Below are positions 49,259 to 60,151 of a DNA stretch of 64,000 nt, in pieces. Position numbers and translations under genes: made by a program. The DNA is taken from contig NZ_JADG01000016.1 of assembly GCF_000518265.1 (NCBI RefSeq), forward strand, positions 214,733 to 278,732, written 5' to 3'. Origin of the DNA: Actinomadura oligospora ATCC 43269. Lineage in GTDB: Bacteria; Actinomycetota; Actinomycetes; Streptosporangiales; Streptosporangiaceae. The notes under the pieces are model-generated. The model worked only from the letters and a program-made list of their open reading frames with translations, was not told the DNA's origin and made no database searches. Numbering within the stretch: position 1 is the stretch's first letter; each line of letters starts with the position of its first letter.

Positions 49259-50531
49259 CGGAGCGGTCCACGTTGTAGGTGCGGCGTTCGCCGGGACGGC
49301 CCTCCGGCTTGTGCTCGCCGTTGACCCAGATGTCGCAGGCGGCCGCGTTGCTCACGACGGCCGTCAGCTTCTGCTGGTTGTACTTGCGGGCGTCGCCCTT
49401 GGCGAGGGTCTCGTCCGCGAGGACGGTCAGCTTGGAACCGGGCACCGAGACGAAGATCTTGCAGCCGTCCTCGCGCGCGCGCACGAGCAGGGTCGCGGAC
49501 TCCGCGCCCGCCGGGACACCGGACGAGGGCGTGCCCCCGCCGTTGGTCTTGCGCGAGGACTGGGTCGGGGACGGCCCGGGCTTCTCCTTCGTCATCCCGA
49601 AGATCAGTGCGGCGGCCCCGATGCCGCAGGACGCGACGGTCGCGCTGACCAGCGCGATCACGATCATGAGTCGGAGGCGGGGTGTGGCGGGCGCCGCGCG
49701 CCGGGCGGAGCGCGGCCCGTTGAGAGCGCGCTCCAGGCGGTCGGCGGCGCGGGCGTGGGTGAGCCTGCGCGTGGGGTTCTTCACGAGCAGCCCGTCGATC
49801 ACCGGGGCCAGCGGCCCGGCGCGCAGCGGCGGCGGCGGGGACTCGTTCGCCAGGGCGCTGAGCGTCGCCATCACGTTCTCGCGCTCGAACGGCGGCTTGC
49901 CCTCGACCGCGGCGTACAGGGTCGCGCCGAGGGACCACAGGTCGGAGCGGGGCGTCGCCTTCTCCCCGGCGGCGACCTCGGGCGCGACGTAGGCGGGCGA
50001 CCCCATGAAGTGGCCGGTCTTGGTGAGCTTCACCGAACCCGACGAGAACGCCAGGCCGAAGTCGGTCAGCACCACCCGGTCGCCGTCCAGCAGCACGTTG
50101 GACGGCTTGAGGTCGCGGTGCACGATGCCGGACCGGTGCGCCTCGTCCAGCGCGGTGAGGAGCTGGCGTCCGATGTGCGCCACGCGCTCGGGCGGGAGCG
50201 GCCCGTCGCGCTCGATCAGGTCCTCCAGGCTGGGGGACTCGATCAGCTCCATCACGATCCACGGACGGCCCTGCTCGATGACCACGTCGTAGACCTCGAC
50301 GATCGAGGTCGAGCGCAACTGCGCCGGAGCGCGCGCCTCGCGCAGCGTCCGGCGGTAGAACACCACCCGGTCGTCCTCGGAGAGGTCCTCGGGCAGCCGC
50401 AGCTCCTTGATCGCCACCGCGCGATCGAGGAGGTCGTCGTGGCCTCTCCAGACGGTTCCGTTGGCGCCGTGACCGATTTCCGAGACCAGCCGGTAGCGCG
50501 TCGCCAGCACGAGGCGCTCTGACTGAGACAT
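49245..50531 (-). CDS. Membrane Ser/Thr protein kinase (PknB-like)
   Basis: A 428-aa eukaryotic-type kinase: Gly loop IGHGANGTVW, ATP Lys K42 (VAIKEL), HRDLKPSN near 133, TDFGLAF and APE-like (SPAYVAPEVA). A transmembrane helix (about 300-325) leads to an extracytoplasmic domain of about 100 residues with SATLLVRAREDGCKIFV and ACDIWVNGE, similar to DUF4115-type sensor domains; it has no PASTA repeats. ATG 50531. The stop is inside the 17-bp repeat array. It lies between two fumarase genes, but a link to them is not shown. Confidence 0.9.
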   Translation of the reverse strand: MSQSERLVLATRYRLVSEIGHGANGTVWRGHDDLLDRAVAIKELRLPEDLSEDDRVVFYRRTLREARAPAQLRSTSIVEVYDVVIEQGRPWIVMELIESPSLEDLIERDGPLPPERVAHIGRQLLTALDEAHRSGIVHRDLKPSNVLLDGDRVVLTDFGLAFSSGSVKLTKTGHFMGSPAYVAPEVAAGEKATPRSDLWSLGATLYAAVEGKPPFERENVMATLSALANESPPPPLRAGPLAPVIDGLLVKNPTRRLTHARAADRLERALNGPRSARRAAPATPRLRLMIVIALVSATVASCGIGAAALIFGMTKEKPGPSPTQSSRKTNGGGTPSSGVPAGAESATLLVRAREDGCKIFVSVPGSKLTVLADETLAKGDARKYNQQKLTAVVSNAAACDIWVNGEHKPEGRPGERRTYNVDRSATGG

Positions 50532-51033
50532 GGCGGAAAAGATACCGGAGTGACCAGGTTCCGAGCGGCTACACCCAGGCACCAACTTGGATTTTCCGCC
50601 GAATGTATCCGCTCTGTCACCTTAGGCCCGGCCAGTGCCCCCGCGTCCCCAGATCACCCCCGTGCAAACCTGCCCGACCGTCCCCGAAAGCCTCGTCCCG
50701 CAACGCCCCCGAGCCACCCCGTTCTCACCCACACGCGACGCGCCCCGCGAGCCCGCGACCCGGCGCGTCCGGGCGACCTGAGCGGCTGCGCCCGGACGCG
50801 TCAGACGGCGCGCTCCCGCCCCGAAGCGACACAGCCGAACCGCGATCTCCGCGGGCTAGGTGTGCGAGGAGCTCAGCCTGCGCACGAGCGCGTTACCAAC
50901 CGCGCGGGGCGACGCCGGAGGCGAGCCCCGCGCGGTTGATCGCGAAGCGATGCCGCGCTCGCCCGAGTCACCGGGCCGCGCCCGAGCCGTTAGGCGAGGG
51001 CGTGGAGCCGGGGGCTCCATGAACACGCTCCGA
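50532..51033. other. Non-coding gap upstream of the kinase gene
   Basis: Five hundred bases without a supported gene. A perfect 13-bp inverted repeat (AACCGCGCGGGGC / GCCCCGCGCGGTT, 50898-50937, 14-base loop) could be the terminator of the class I fumarase gene. The remainder is Pro/Arg-codon-rich on every frame but matches no protein family I know. Confidence 0.55.
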
Positions 51034-52674
<1,641 letters not shown>

Positions 52675-52732
52675 CGAAGATCCTCAGGAGGTGTCCGGGT
52701 GGGGCCGCCCTACAGGGTACGACCTGTCGGCG

Positions 52733-52884
52733 GGAGCCTCCGGCCGGGAGCCCGTGTCCCCACGGACCCTCCGGCCGGGAGGTCGTGACTCCACGGAGCC
52801 TCCGGCGGGGAGGCGTGTGTTCACGAACCCTCGAGCCGGAAGGCGTGTGTTCACGGACCCTCCGGCCGGGAGGCGTGGGGCGGG
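52733..52884. repeat. 30-bp degenerate tandem array, five units
   Basis: About five units, with core CTCCGGCCGGGAG and spacer ending in GTGTTCAC or TGACTCCAC, starting near 52733, 52763, 52794, 52824 and 52854. The array lies downstream of the DMT transporter gene (minus strand) and upstream of the class I fumarase start, so it may be part of the transporter's 3' untranslated region. Confidence 0.85.
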
Positions 52885-52907
52885 GAGAACTCTGCCGGTG
52901 GGCGAGG

Positions 52908-53849
52908 TCACTTCGCGACTTCCGCCCTGAGCGGCTCGGCCGTGGCCTTCCGTGGCGTCCGGGCCGGTTTCGCGGGACGCAGGCCGAGGGCGACGCCGAC
53001 CGCCACCAGCGCGGCCCCGGCGACCTCGGCCGGACGGGGCGTCGCGATGCCGAGGATCATGGTCGTCAGGACGGCGCTCACCGGGATCATCCCGGCGAAC
53101 AGGCCCGCCCGGTCGGCGCCCATCCGTCCGAGGGCGTCGTACCAGAGCAGGAACGCGGCGCAGGTCACGACGACCGTCAGGTACAGCAGCCCCGCGAACT
53201 CGGCGCCGGTCGGGAGGCGCAGGACGTGCCGTCCGTCCGTGATCAGGCCCGTGACCAGCAGCATCGGGGACGCGAGCGCCGCCGACCACGCCGACGTCCG
53301 GATCGGTCCCAGCCGAGGCAGGACGGGCACGGCGAGCAGCGAGAAGCAGATCTCCCCGCCCAGCGCCCCCAGCGACAGCAGCAGCCCCCGGACCGTCCCG
53401 CCGCCGAGCCCGTTCGCCAGCCCGGCCCCGGCCGTCACCACGCACGCCGCCAGCACGGTCGCCGGGGCGGGCCGCCGTCCCGCCATCAGCGGCGCCGCCA
53501 GCGCCAGCACGATCGGCACGGCCGAGATGACCGTCCCGATCGTCGCCGGGCTCGTGTCCCGCGTGCCGAGGACGATGAACACGTTGAACGCCGCCAGCCC
53601 CGTGACCGCCAGCATCACCAGGAACCCGAGGTCCCGCCTCGACGGAAGCCGTCCGGCCCGCCCGCCCGTGCGGCGGTCGTCCAGGCGGGCGATGGCGAAG
53701 AGCAGGACGGCCGCGCCCGCGTAGCGGACGGCCTGCCCGCCGAAGACGGGGAAGTCCGCGATCGTCGCGGAGACGGCGGTGAGCGACCCGACGATGGACA
53801 TCGCGAGGGCGGCCTGCACGATGTCGCGGGTGTTGGCCGAAGTGGTCAT
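52908..53849 (-). CDS. EamA/DMT family transporter
   Basis: A 313-aa membrane protein with ten predicted helices in the two EamA repeats; conserved RYAGAAVLLFAIARL, GTVISAVPIVLALAAPL and LFAGMIPVSAVLTTMI. Members export amino acids or metabolites, or import them. Divergent from a MocR regulator over a 71-base gap with MocR-type half-sites, the common arrangement in actinomycetes, so PLP- or amino-acid-linked control is likely. Confidence 0.88.
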   Translation of the reverse strand: MTTSANTRDIVQAALAMSIVGSLTAVSATIADFPVFGGQAVRYAGAAVLLFAIARLDDRRTGGRAGRLPSRRDLGFLVMLAVTGLAAFNVFIVLGTRDTSPATIGTVISAVPIVLALAAPLMAGRRPAPATVLAACVVTAGAGLANGLGGGTVRGLLLSLGALGGEICFSLLAVPVLPRLGPIRTSAWSAALASPMLLVTGLITDGRHVLRLPTGAEFAGLLYLTVVVTCAAFLLWYDALGRMGADRAGLFAGMIPVSAVLTTMILGIATPRPAEVAGAALVAVGVALGLRPAKPARTPRKATAEPLRAEVAK

Positions 53850-53871
53850 GGCATGGAACGCTAGGAGCGCT

Positions 53872-53917
53872 TTGGTCCATGAAACAGGGCCAATCTCTTC
53901 ACCGTTCAGAGGACCAA
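53872..53917. promoter_or_regulatory. MocR-type operator half-sites
   Basis: Three related half-sites, TTGGTCC (53872), GGGCCAA (53887) and GGACCAA (53911), lie between the divergent transporter and MocR genes. The arrangement (one direct, two inverted) is typical of MocR/PdxR-type binding regions. Confidence 0.6.
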
Positions 53918-53920
53918 GTC

Positions 53921-55531
53921 GTGACGGACCTGCATCTCAGCCTCGACCACGCGGCCGGGCACCTGGCGGCGCAACTCGCGGCAGGCTGCCGGGACGCGAT
54001 CCGGACGGGACGCCTCGTGGCGGGCACGCGCCTGCCGTCCAGCCGCGATCTGGCCCGCGACCTGGGCATCTCCCGGGGCGTCGTGGTCACCGCGTACGAG
54101 CAGCTGATCGCCGAGGGCTTCCTCGTCGCACGCCGGGGCGACGGCACCCGCGTCGCCCCCAACGCCCGCCCCGTCTCGGTCTCCGCCCCGACCCCCGCCG
54201 AGCCAACCAGCCACCCCCGGCGAATGGGCGGCCCAGGCCAGGCCGTCGGACGGAACGGACGACCGACCGGCGGGCTGCGCGGGCGCGCGGAGGTTCCCGG
54301 GCAGGCCCAGAGCGGCAGGGAAGGCAGCGCCGGGCCGGACGGGCGGGCCTGGGCGGACGGATGGGGCGGGGTGGGCCCGCGCAGGGTGCGGTTTGATTTG
54401 ACGCCGGGGCGGCCCGATTTGTCGGCGTTTCCGCGGTCTCGGTGGTTGGCGGCCTATCGGGCGGCGCTGCAGGCCGTCCCGCATCAGGCGTTGACCTATC
54501 CCGACCCCGGCGGGGTGGCCGAGCTGCGGGCCGAGCTGGCGGCGTATCTCGGACGGGTCCGGGCGGCGCACGCGGACGCCGGCCAGGTCGTGATCATGAA
54601 CGGGGTGGCGCTCGGGTTGTCCTCGGCCGTCCGGGCGCTGGTCGTGGCCGGGCGCACGACGCTCGCCGTGGAGGATCCGACCAGCGAGCGCCAGCTCCCG
54701 ATGCTGCTGGCGACGGGCGCGCGGATCGTCCGGGTGCCCGTGGACGCGGGCGGCCTGGACGTCGCGGCGCTCGCCTGGAGCGGCGCGGACGCCGTGCTCG
54801 TGACCCCCGCGCACCAGTACCCGACCGGCGTCGTCCTCGCCCCCGAGCGCCGCGCCGCCCTGGTGGACTGGGCCCGCGCCGCCGACGCGGTGATCGTCGA
54901 GGACGACTACGACGCCGAGTTCCGCTACGACGGCGACCCGGTGGGCTGCCTCCAGGGCGTCGCGCCGGAGCGGACCGTCCTGCTCGGCTCGGTCAGCAAG
55001 GCCCTCGCCCCCGGGATGCGGCTCGGCTGGGCCGTCGCGCCCCCGTGGATGGCCGACGACCTGCGCGAACACCGCGAGCTGAGCGATCTCGGCGGGCCCG
55101 TCCTGGACCAGCACGCCTTCGCGCGCCTGCTCGCGGACGGCGCGTACGACCGTCATCTGCGGGCCATGCGACGGCGTTACCGGGCCCGGCGGGACACGCT
55201 GGTCGAGGCGCTCCACGAGCACGTCCCGGACGGCGTGGTCCGCGGCATCTCCGCGGGCGTCCACCTGTACCTGGAGCTGCCGCCGGGGACGTCCGAGACC
55301 ACCGTGATCGATGTGGCGGCCGAGTCAGGTGTGCTCGTCCACGGAGCGAGGGAGATGTGGAGCGCGGAGCGACGTCGTCCGGCGCTCGTCCTCGGATACG
55401 CCGCTCTCACCGAGACCCGCCTGCACGAGGCCGCCCGCGTTCTCGGCGCCGCCGTGGCCCACGCGCGAACCCCGGCCCCAGGCCGGGGCGACGGCGCTGG
55501 CCGGACGGTTATCGAGGGTCGGCGAGGGTAG
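53921..55531 (+). CDS. MocR family PLP-dependent transcriptional regulator
   Basis: A 536-aa regulator: GntR-type winged helix (about 15-80), linker of about 90 Gly/Pro/Arg-rich residues, and an aminotransferase-like domain (about 170-520) with PLP Lys360 in GSVSKALAPGMRLGW. It binds PLP or its aminated adducts to control transport or B6 genes. I chose GTG 53921, with AGAGGA seven bases upstream and outside the operator half-sites; ATG 53879 lies inside them. Divergent from the EamA transporter, its likely target. Confidence 0.9.
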   Translation: MTDLHLSLDHAAGHLAAQLAAGCRDAIRTGRLVAGTRLPSSRDLARDLGISRGVVVTAYEQLIAEGFLVARRGDGTRVAPNARPVSVSAPTPAEPTSHPRRMGGPGQAVGRNGRPTGGLRGRAEVPGQAQSGREGSAGPDGRAWADGWGGVGPRRVRFDLTPGRPDLSAFPRSRWLAAYRAALQAVPHQALTYPDPGGVAELRAELAAYLGRVRAAHADAGQVVIMNGVALGLSSAVRALVVAGRTTLAVEDPTSERQLPMLLATGARIVRVPVDAGGLDVAALAWSGADAVLVTPAHQYPTGVVLAPERRAALVDWARAADAVIVEDDYDAEFRYDGDPVGCLQGVAPERTVLLGSVSKALAPGMRLGWAVAPPWMADDLREHRELSDLGGPVLDQHAFARLLADGAYDRHLRAMRRRYRARRDTLVEALHEHVPDGVVRGISAGVHLYLELPPGTSETTVIDVAAESGVLVHGAREMWSAERRRPALVLGYAALTETRLHEAARVLGAAVAHARTPAPGRGDGAGRTVIEGRRG

Positions 55532-55560
55532 GAACGGGGTTCCCGTCATAGGAGGTACGG

Positions 55561-55791
55561 ATGACTCTGGACGAGGCCGCACGGCAGCTGAAGATGGCCG
55601 TCCACGACGCGCAGGTGTCGTTCGACCTGATCGGCCTCGGCGACCTCGACCGCGCGCAGGAGAACGCGGTCACCGCCCGCGCCGCGATCGACGCGACGAT
55701 CACGGCGCTCGACCGCGCCTCCACGGACCTGAGTCCGGACGAGGCGCGCGACGCGGGCGAGAAGGCGATCATGGCCATCGGCAAGGACTGA
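55561..55791 (+). CDS. Small helical protein downstream of the MocR gene
   Basis: A 76-aa acidic, fully helical protein (AARQLKMAVHDAQVSFDLIGLGDLDRAQENAVTARAAIDATITALD). No family recognised and no signal peptide. Strong GGAGG ribosome site seven bases before the ATG. Thirty bases after MocR, so probably co-transcribed. Confidence 0.78.
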   Translation: MTLDEAARQLKMAVHDAQVSFDLIGLGDLDRAQENAVTARAAIDATITALDRASTDLSPDEARDAGEKAIMAIGKD

Positions 55792-55908
55792 CCCCACCCA
55801 CGCGACCCCACACCGACTCTCATAGCCCACCCCAAAGAAGACCGCGTCCGGCGCGCACGGAGCGGGGGTCGTGCGCGACGGACGCGGGGCGGGGGTGGGT
55901 TCGGAGGG

Positions 55909-57159
55909 TCAGGCCACCGGACGTTCGGCCGCCACGGGAGCGGGCTCGCCCGCCGAGTCGGCGGGCTCGAACCCGCGCGCCAGCGCGATGGTGACGAGCG
56001 TCAGCACGGCCGGGACGGCGTAGCTGGCCTGGTAGCTGGACAGCGGCTGGACGATCAGCACGATCACCGCGCCGACCACGAACCCGACGTAGTTGAAGAT
56101 GTTGACGCGCGCGACCGCGATGCCGAGTCCGCTGCCGTCCACCTTGCCCGCCGCCGAGAACGAGATCGGGGCGACCACGCACAGGCCGAGGCCGGTGACG
56201 GCGAAGCCGACGATGGCCATCGGGGCGTTCTGCGCGGCGAAGACCAGGAGCAGGCCGAGCGCGCCCACGAGCGTCCCGGCCCGGACGACCCTGGTCGCGC
56301 CGAAGCGGCGGACGCCGAGGTCGGCGACGGCGCGGCTGGCGACCATCATCACCTGGTAGGCGGCGAGGCCGAGCGGCGCGACGGACTTGTCGTGCAGGTC
56401 CTTGTCGAAGAACAGCGTGCCGAAGTTCGAGAGCATCGAGTCGGCGATGTAGAAGCAGGCCATCGCGACGCCGATGATCAGGACGGGCCGCCACGGGACG
56501 AGCTTGGCCGCCGACTTCATCGCGTCCGCGGCGACGCTCGCGACCTCCTCGGAGCGGCGGTAGAGCCGCGTCCCGGCGGCGGCGGACACCGCGATGCCGA
56601 GGACGGCCGGGATCGCGAACCCGACGGCGAGCGACTTGGTCAGCGAGTCCGGGAAGACGTACTCGTTGGCCGCCCACGCCCAGACCGCGCCGAGCCCGGC
56701 CGCCGCGCTCCACAGCGCGTGGAAGCCGGTGAGGATGCTGACGCCGTACGCCCGCTCCGCGCGGACGGCCTGCGAGTTCATCGACGCGTCCACCGCGCCG
56801 ACGGCCAGGCCGAACAGGCCGATCAGGACGTAGAGCGGGAGGTTGGCGTGCCCGGTGAGGCCGATGCTGAGGACGGACAGGCAGACCAGGGGCTGCGAGA
56901 TCCGCAGCACCGAGCCGCTGCCGTAGCGTCCCATCAGCGGCGCGGCGATCGCGCTGCCCACACCGGCGATGATCGGGACGCAGAGCACCAGGATGTTGAT
57001 CTGGTCGTCGGTCATGTGGTGCGCGTCGCGGAGCTGGTTGACCCGTCCGACCAGGGTGGCGAAGCACAGGCCCTGGACGGCGAACGCGGCGTACGCGGCG
57101 AGCCGGGCCTGGCGGTCCCGGCCGGTGACGGCCCGTGCCGTGGCGGCTTCCGTTGGCAT
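55909..57159 (-). CDS. MFS transporter (YbjJ-like)
   Basis: A 416-aa membrane protein with 12 predicted helices. GFHALWSAAAGLGAVWAW and MNSQAVRAERAYGVSI match the group related to E. coli YbjJ and sugar efflux relatives. No adjacent regulator. ATG 57159 after AAGGGGCGG. Substrate unknown. Confidence 0.87.
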   Translation of the reverse strand: MPTEAATARAVTGRDRQARLAAYAAFAVQGLCFATLVGRVNQLRDAHHMTDDQINILVLCVPIIAGVGSAIAAPLMGRYGSGSVLRISQPLVCLSVLSIGLTGHANLPLYVLIGLFGLAVGAVDASMNSQAVRAERAYGVSILTGFHALWSAAAGLGAVWAWAANEYVFPDSLTKSLAVGFAIPAVLGIAVSAAAGTRLYRRSEEVASVAADAMKSAAKLVPWRPVLIIGVAMACFYIADSMLSNFGTLFFDKDLHDKSVAPLGLAAYQVMMVASRAVADLGVRRFGATRVVRAGTLVGALGLLLVFAAQNAPMAIVGFAVTGLGLCVVAPISFSAAGKVDGSGLGIAVARVNIFNYVGFVVGAVIVLIVQPLSSYQASYAVPAVLTLVTIALARGFEPADSAGEPAPVAAERPVA

Positions 57160-57357
57160 ATCCGCCCCTTCTCAACCGCGAATCCGGGGTCCGGGCGGCC
57201 GAAACATGAAAGAGTTTCGCATGAGGGTAGAGAGCCGGACACTCGGCGGTCAACGCCCGCGAACATAGCGAAAAGGTTGCTCTTCGGCCACAGCCCACGA
57301 CACCGGACGGGCTGTCTGGGCTTCGGATACGCAGGGGCGGGCGGATACGCTGGCGGC

Positions 57358-57954
57358 GTGGACAGCAGCCGCCCGCCCCGCGTGCGCGACCTGCGCGCGT
57401 CCGACACCGACCGGGAGCGCGTGGTCGCGGTCCTCGGCGAGGCGCTCGCCGACGGACGGATCACGATGGAGGAGCACGCCGAGCGCACCTCCCGCGCCTA
57501 CGCCGCCCGCACCCTGGGCGAGCTCACGGGCCTCACGACCGACCTCGGCCCCGAGGAGTCCCAGCCGATCCTGGTGGACGACCGTCCGGTGTCGGTGCTC
57601 TTCGGGCGGACGCGCCGTGAGGGCCGCTGGGTCGTCCCGGTGAAGCTGCCCCTGTTCGCGCTGTTCGGGACGGTCGAGCTCGACCTGCGCGACGCCGTGC
57701 TGCAGCGCCGCCACATCGTCCTCGACTCGCTGCTGGTGGCCGGGCGCGTCCGGTTGCTCGTCCCGGACGGGGTGCACGTGACGGTCACCGGACGCACCGC
57801 GCTCACCACCCGTGACCTGCGCACCCGTCCCGAGCACGACGGCCCGACCGTGGAGGTCAGCGGCACGCTGATCTTCGGCTCGATCACGGCCCGCGCCCCG
57901 AGGCGCACCCTCCGCGAGCGCGCCCGCGCCCGCCTCCCCCGCCGCCGCTCCTAG
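57358..57954 (+). CDS. DUF1707 domain protein with DUF2154-like C-terminal part
   Basis: A 198-aa protein: the DUF1707 domain (about 8-62: RVRDLRASDTDRERVVAVLGEALADGRITMEEHAERTSRAYAARTLGEL) and a beta-rich C-terminal part (about 80-190) with FALFGTVELDLRDAVLQ and VEVSGTLIFGSITAR, resembling cell wall-stress LiaF-type domains. Role unknown; related proteins often sit next to sensor kinases. GTG start 57358. Ends at a large inverted repeat. Confidence 0.85.
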   Translation: MDSSRPPRVRDLRASDTDRERVVAVLGEALADGRITMEEHAERTSRAYAARTLGELTGLTTDLGPEESQPILVDDRPVSVLFGRTRREGRWVVPVKLPLFALFGTVELDLRDAVLQRRHIVLDSLLVAGRVRLLVPDGVHVTVTGRTALTTRDLRTRPEHDGPTVEVSGTLIFGSITARAPRRTLRERARARLPRRRS

Positions 57955-58017
57955 AGCGTGTCTCAAAGCCACCTGGGCGCCGCTCGCCACGGGCGCCGAC
58001 TTCGAGACACGCCCTAG
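57951..58017. terminator. Inverted repeat between DUF1707 and SMI1 genes
   Basis: CTAGAGCGTGTCTCAAAG and CTTCGAGACACGCCCTAG pair over 16 of 18 positions around a central GGGCGCC stem. It sits exactly between two converging genes and overlaps the stop of the first by four bases; bidirectional terminator. Confidence 0.75.
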
Positions 58018-59364
58018 CTAGAGGACGCCATCGAGGACGGTCTCGGTGATCGGGGGGCGTTCGCAGAGCGCGAGCAGCTCGTTCGCGAGGGACGTGAGGA
58101 GCAGCGGGTCGGTGCCGTAGCCCTCGAACCCGGCCGCGAGCAGGGTGCGCGGGACGGCGTCCGCGTCGAGCAGGACGCGCCAGTCCTCGGGCGAGAGCGC
58201 GAGGTACTCCAGGTGCCGGAGCCGCGTGATCTCCAGCGGGTCGGCGAGCGTGCGGGGGTAGGCGGTCAGCGTGCGCAGGCGCGGGCAGTCGAAGACGGGC
58301 GCGAGGCTGAGCGGCTCGTCCTCCCAGACGCCGAGGTGCAGGACCTCCAGGTCCGGGTGCGCGGCGGCCTCGACGCCCGGCAGGCTCGCGTGGTTCACGT
58401 ACGCCACCGCCCGGGACCGCTCGCCGGACGGCCGCCACGCGCTGTCCCGGTCGTGGACGATCCTGTCGGTGAGCGAGTCGGCGATGAGCTCGCCGCCGAT
58501 GTTCTCCTCGTGGCCGATCAGGATGACCTGGCCCAGGTGCCCCTTCGAGCCGGGCGTCAGGTCGATCGCGTAGCGGTCGCCGCCGCCGTTGTCGCCGAAC
58601 GCGATCCAGCCGGGCGAGCCGACCAGGCCCTGCACGGCGTCGTCCGGCAGCGTGACGACCGCGTCTCCGGCGGCGAACTGCCATGGGGCTGGACGGGACG
58701 CCGCGTCCGCGATGTAGAGGCCGTCCAGGGGGAAGAGTTCGCAGCGGACGGCGCGGGCGTGGTCGCCCATCGCCGTGTAGTCGCCGTTCAGGTCCTCGAA
58801 CCGGGCCCGGGTGACGCGGTAGAGCGCCTTGAGCTCCTCGGGGAGCGGGACGCCGAGCCGCGCTTCGGCGGCGGCGATCTCCTCGTCCGTCGCGCCGATC
58901 GCGTTGGGGAGGCGCTCGCGGAGCGTCCGCTCCAGCAGTTCCGCGTCCGCCGTGGGCGCGGGAGTCGCGTCCGGGGACGGCTCGGGGAGGCGGCGCCACG
59001 GCTCCGGGACGGCGCCCTCGACGAAGACGAGCTCGCCCGGACCGGCGTGCCCGACCGCCCGGTCGGCGGCGGCGCCGGTGTCGATGAGGCGGAGCGTGGT
59101 GTGTCCGTCCGGCTCGATGTCGACGACGAACGAGACGCCCTCGAGGGCGCCGAGCGAGTCGCGCACCAGCTCGACCGCGTCCCACTCCTCCTGCATGTCG
59201 CTGACCTGGTAGGCCCGCCCGAGGACGGGCGCCGGACGCGGCACCGGGACGCTCCAGCTGCCCTGGCCGATGAACCCCTCGGCCCGGCCGCCCTCGGCGC
59301 CGAGCCCGTCCCGCACGAGCCGCAGCAGGGGCACCCAGGTGGCGAAGTCGTCGAGGGCGGGCAT
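58018..59364 (-). CDS. SMI1/KNR4-type protein
   Basis: A 448-aa soluble protein. The SMI1/KNR4 domain occupies about 155-320 (RLGVPLPEELKALYRVT, WIAFGDNGGGDRYAIDLTP, GQVILIGHEENIG). The C-terminal 100 residues (LEVLHLGVWEDEPLSLAP, LRTLTAYPRTLADPLEITRLRHLEYLAL) suggest a leucine-rich or repeat-like fold. SMI1/KNR4 proteins often confer immunity in toxin systems, but no toxin gene is adjacent, so no role is assigned. Confidence 0.83.
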   Translation of the reverse strand: MPALDDFATWVPLLRLVRDGLGAEGGRAEGFIGQGSWSVPVPRPAPVLGRAYQVSDMQEEWDAVELVRDSLGALEGVSFVVDIEPDGHTTLRLIDTGAAADRAVGHAGPGELVFVEGAVPEPWRRLPEPSPDATPAPTADAELLERTLRERLPNAIGATDEEIAAAEARLGVPLPEELKALYRVTRARFEDLNGDYTAMGDHARAVRCELFPLDGLYIADAASRPAPWQFAAGDAVVTLPDDAVQGLVGSPGWIAFGDNGGGDRYAIDLTPGSKGHLGQVILIGHEENIGGELIADSLTDRIVHDRDSAWRPSGERSRAVAYVNHASLPGVEAAAHPDLEVLHLGVWEDEPLSLAPVFDCPRLRTLTAYPRTLADPLEITRLRHLEYLALSPEDWRVLLDADAVPRTLLAAGFEGYGTDPLLLTSLANELLALCERPPITETVLDGVL

Positions 59365-59412
59365 GCGGGACCTCCGGATTCGTTGATCGTTGCGAAGCCC
59401 GATTGTGCCCGC

Positions 59413-60066
59413 TCAGCCCGACATTTCAGGCAGAGACAGCTCCAGGCTGCCGGAGATCGCCGCGAACGCTCGTCCGACGCGGTCGAGGAGATCGTCGAAC
59501 GGGGCGTCCGAGAAGACCCAGCCGCGTCCGGCGACGCTCCACGCGGTCGTGGTGAGCTGCGCGAGGACCTGCGGACGGAGGTCGTCGTCCGGCAGCCCGA
59601 GCCGTTCGCCGAGCAGCCCGGCGAGCTTCTGCTCGGCGCCGTGCCGGTGTTTGCCCGCGTACGCGAGCAGGGACGGCGCGGTCACCACGAGCCGTCGCGT
59701 CGCCTTGTACCGCTCGCCCCACTCGGGTCCGAGACCGGTCACGACCTCGGCCAGGACGTCGCGGAGCGCGTCGATCGCGCGTCCCGCGGGCATGCGGCCG
59801 AGGGCGTCGAGGTAGGCCGTCCACAGCTCCTCCTCGGCCTCGATCGCCGCCGCCTCCTTGGCGGGGAAGGTCCGGAAGAACGTGCTCTTGGAGACCTCGA
59901 CGGCGTCCACGAGCTCTTCGAGCGTGACCGCGTCGAAGCCGCGCTCGGTGAACATCCGCAGCGCCGCCTCGGCGAGCGCGCGCCGCGTCCGCAGCTTCTT
60001 CCGCTCGCGCAGCGGCAGCGCCCGCACCGCGTCTTCGCCCGCCATCGGAGAGGTCATGCGGCTCAC
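59413..60066 (-). CDS. TetR/AcrR family regulator
   Basis: A 217-aa regulator with helix-turn-helix at about 25-75 (RRALAEAALRMFTERGFDAVTLEELVDAVEVSKSTFFRTFPAKE). GTG 60066 and ATG 60057 are both possible; GGAG lies ten bases before the GTG. Its first 90 residues are strikingly like the TetR at 30896 (LPLRERKKLRTRR), so both probably belong to one TetR subfamily. The adjacent plus-strand MarR-like gene may be its target; no operator palindrome was found. Confidence 0.9.
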   Translation of the reverse strand: MSRMTSPMAGEDAVRALPLRERKKLRTRRALAEAALRMFTERGFDAVTLEELVDAVEVSKSTFFRTFPAKEAAAIEAEEELWTAYLDALGRMPAGRAIDALRDVLAEVVTGLGPEWGERYKATRRLVVTAPSLLAYAGKHRHGAEQKLAGLLGERLGLPDDDLRPQVLAQLTTTAWSVAGRGWVFSDAPFDDLLDRVGRAFAAISGSLELSLPEMSG

Positions 60067-60151
60067 GCTATACCGCTCCGTGCACGGTTGCTAAATGAGA
60101 CTCAGTGCCATTAGGTTCTAGGTATCGACTTCGATGGTGAGGAGAACCGAG

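Noticed and set aside
50600..51022. Possible genes on the plus strand between kinase and fumarase genes
   Set aside because: Open frames are Arg/Pro-rich, lack ribosome sites and known motifs; typical of GC-rich non-coding DNA.
58018..59364. Toxin-immunity (polymorphic toxin) locus from the SMI1/KNR4 protein
   Set aside because: No toxin, secretion or Rhs/LXG gene is adjacent.
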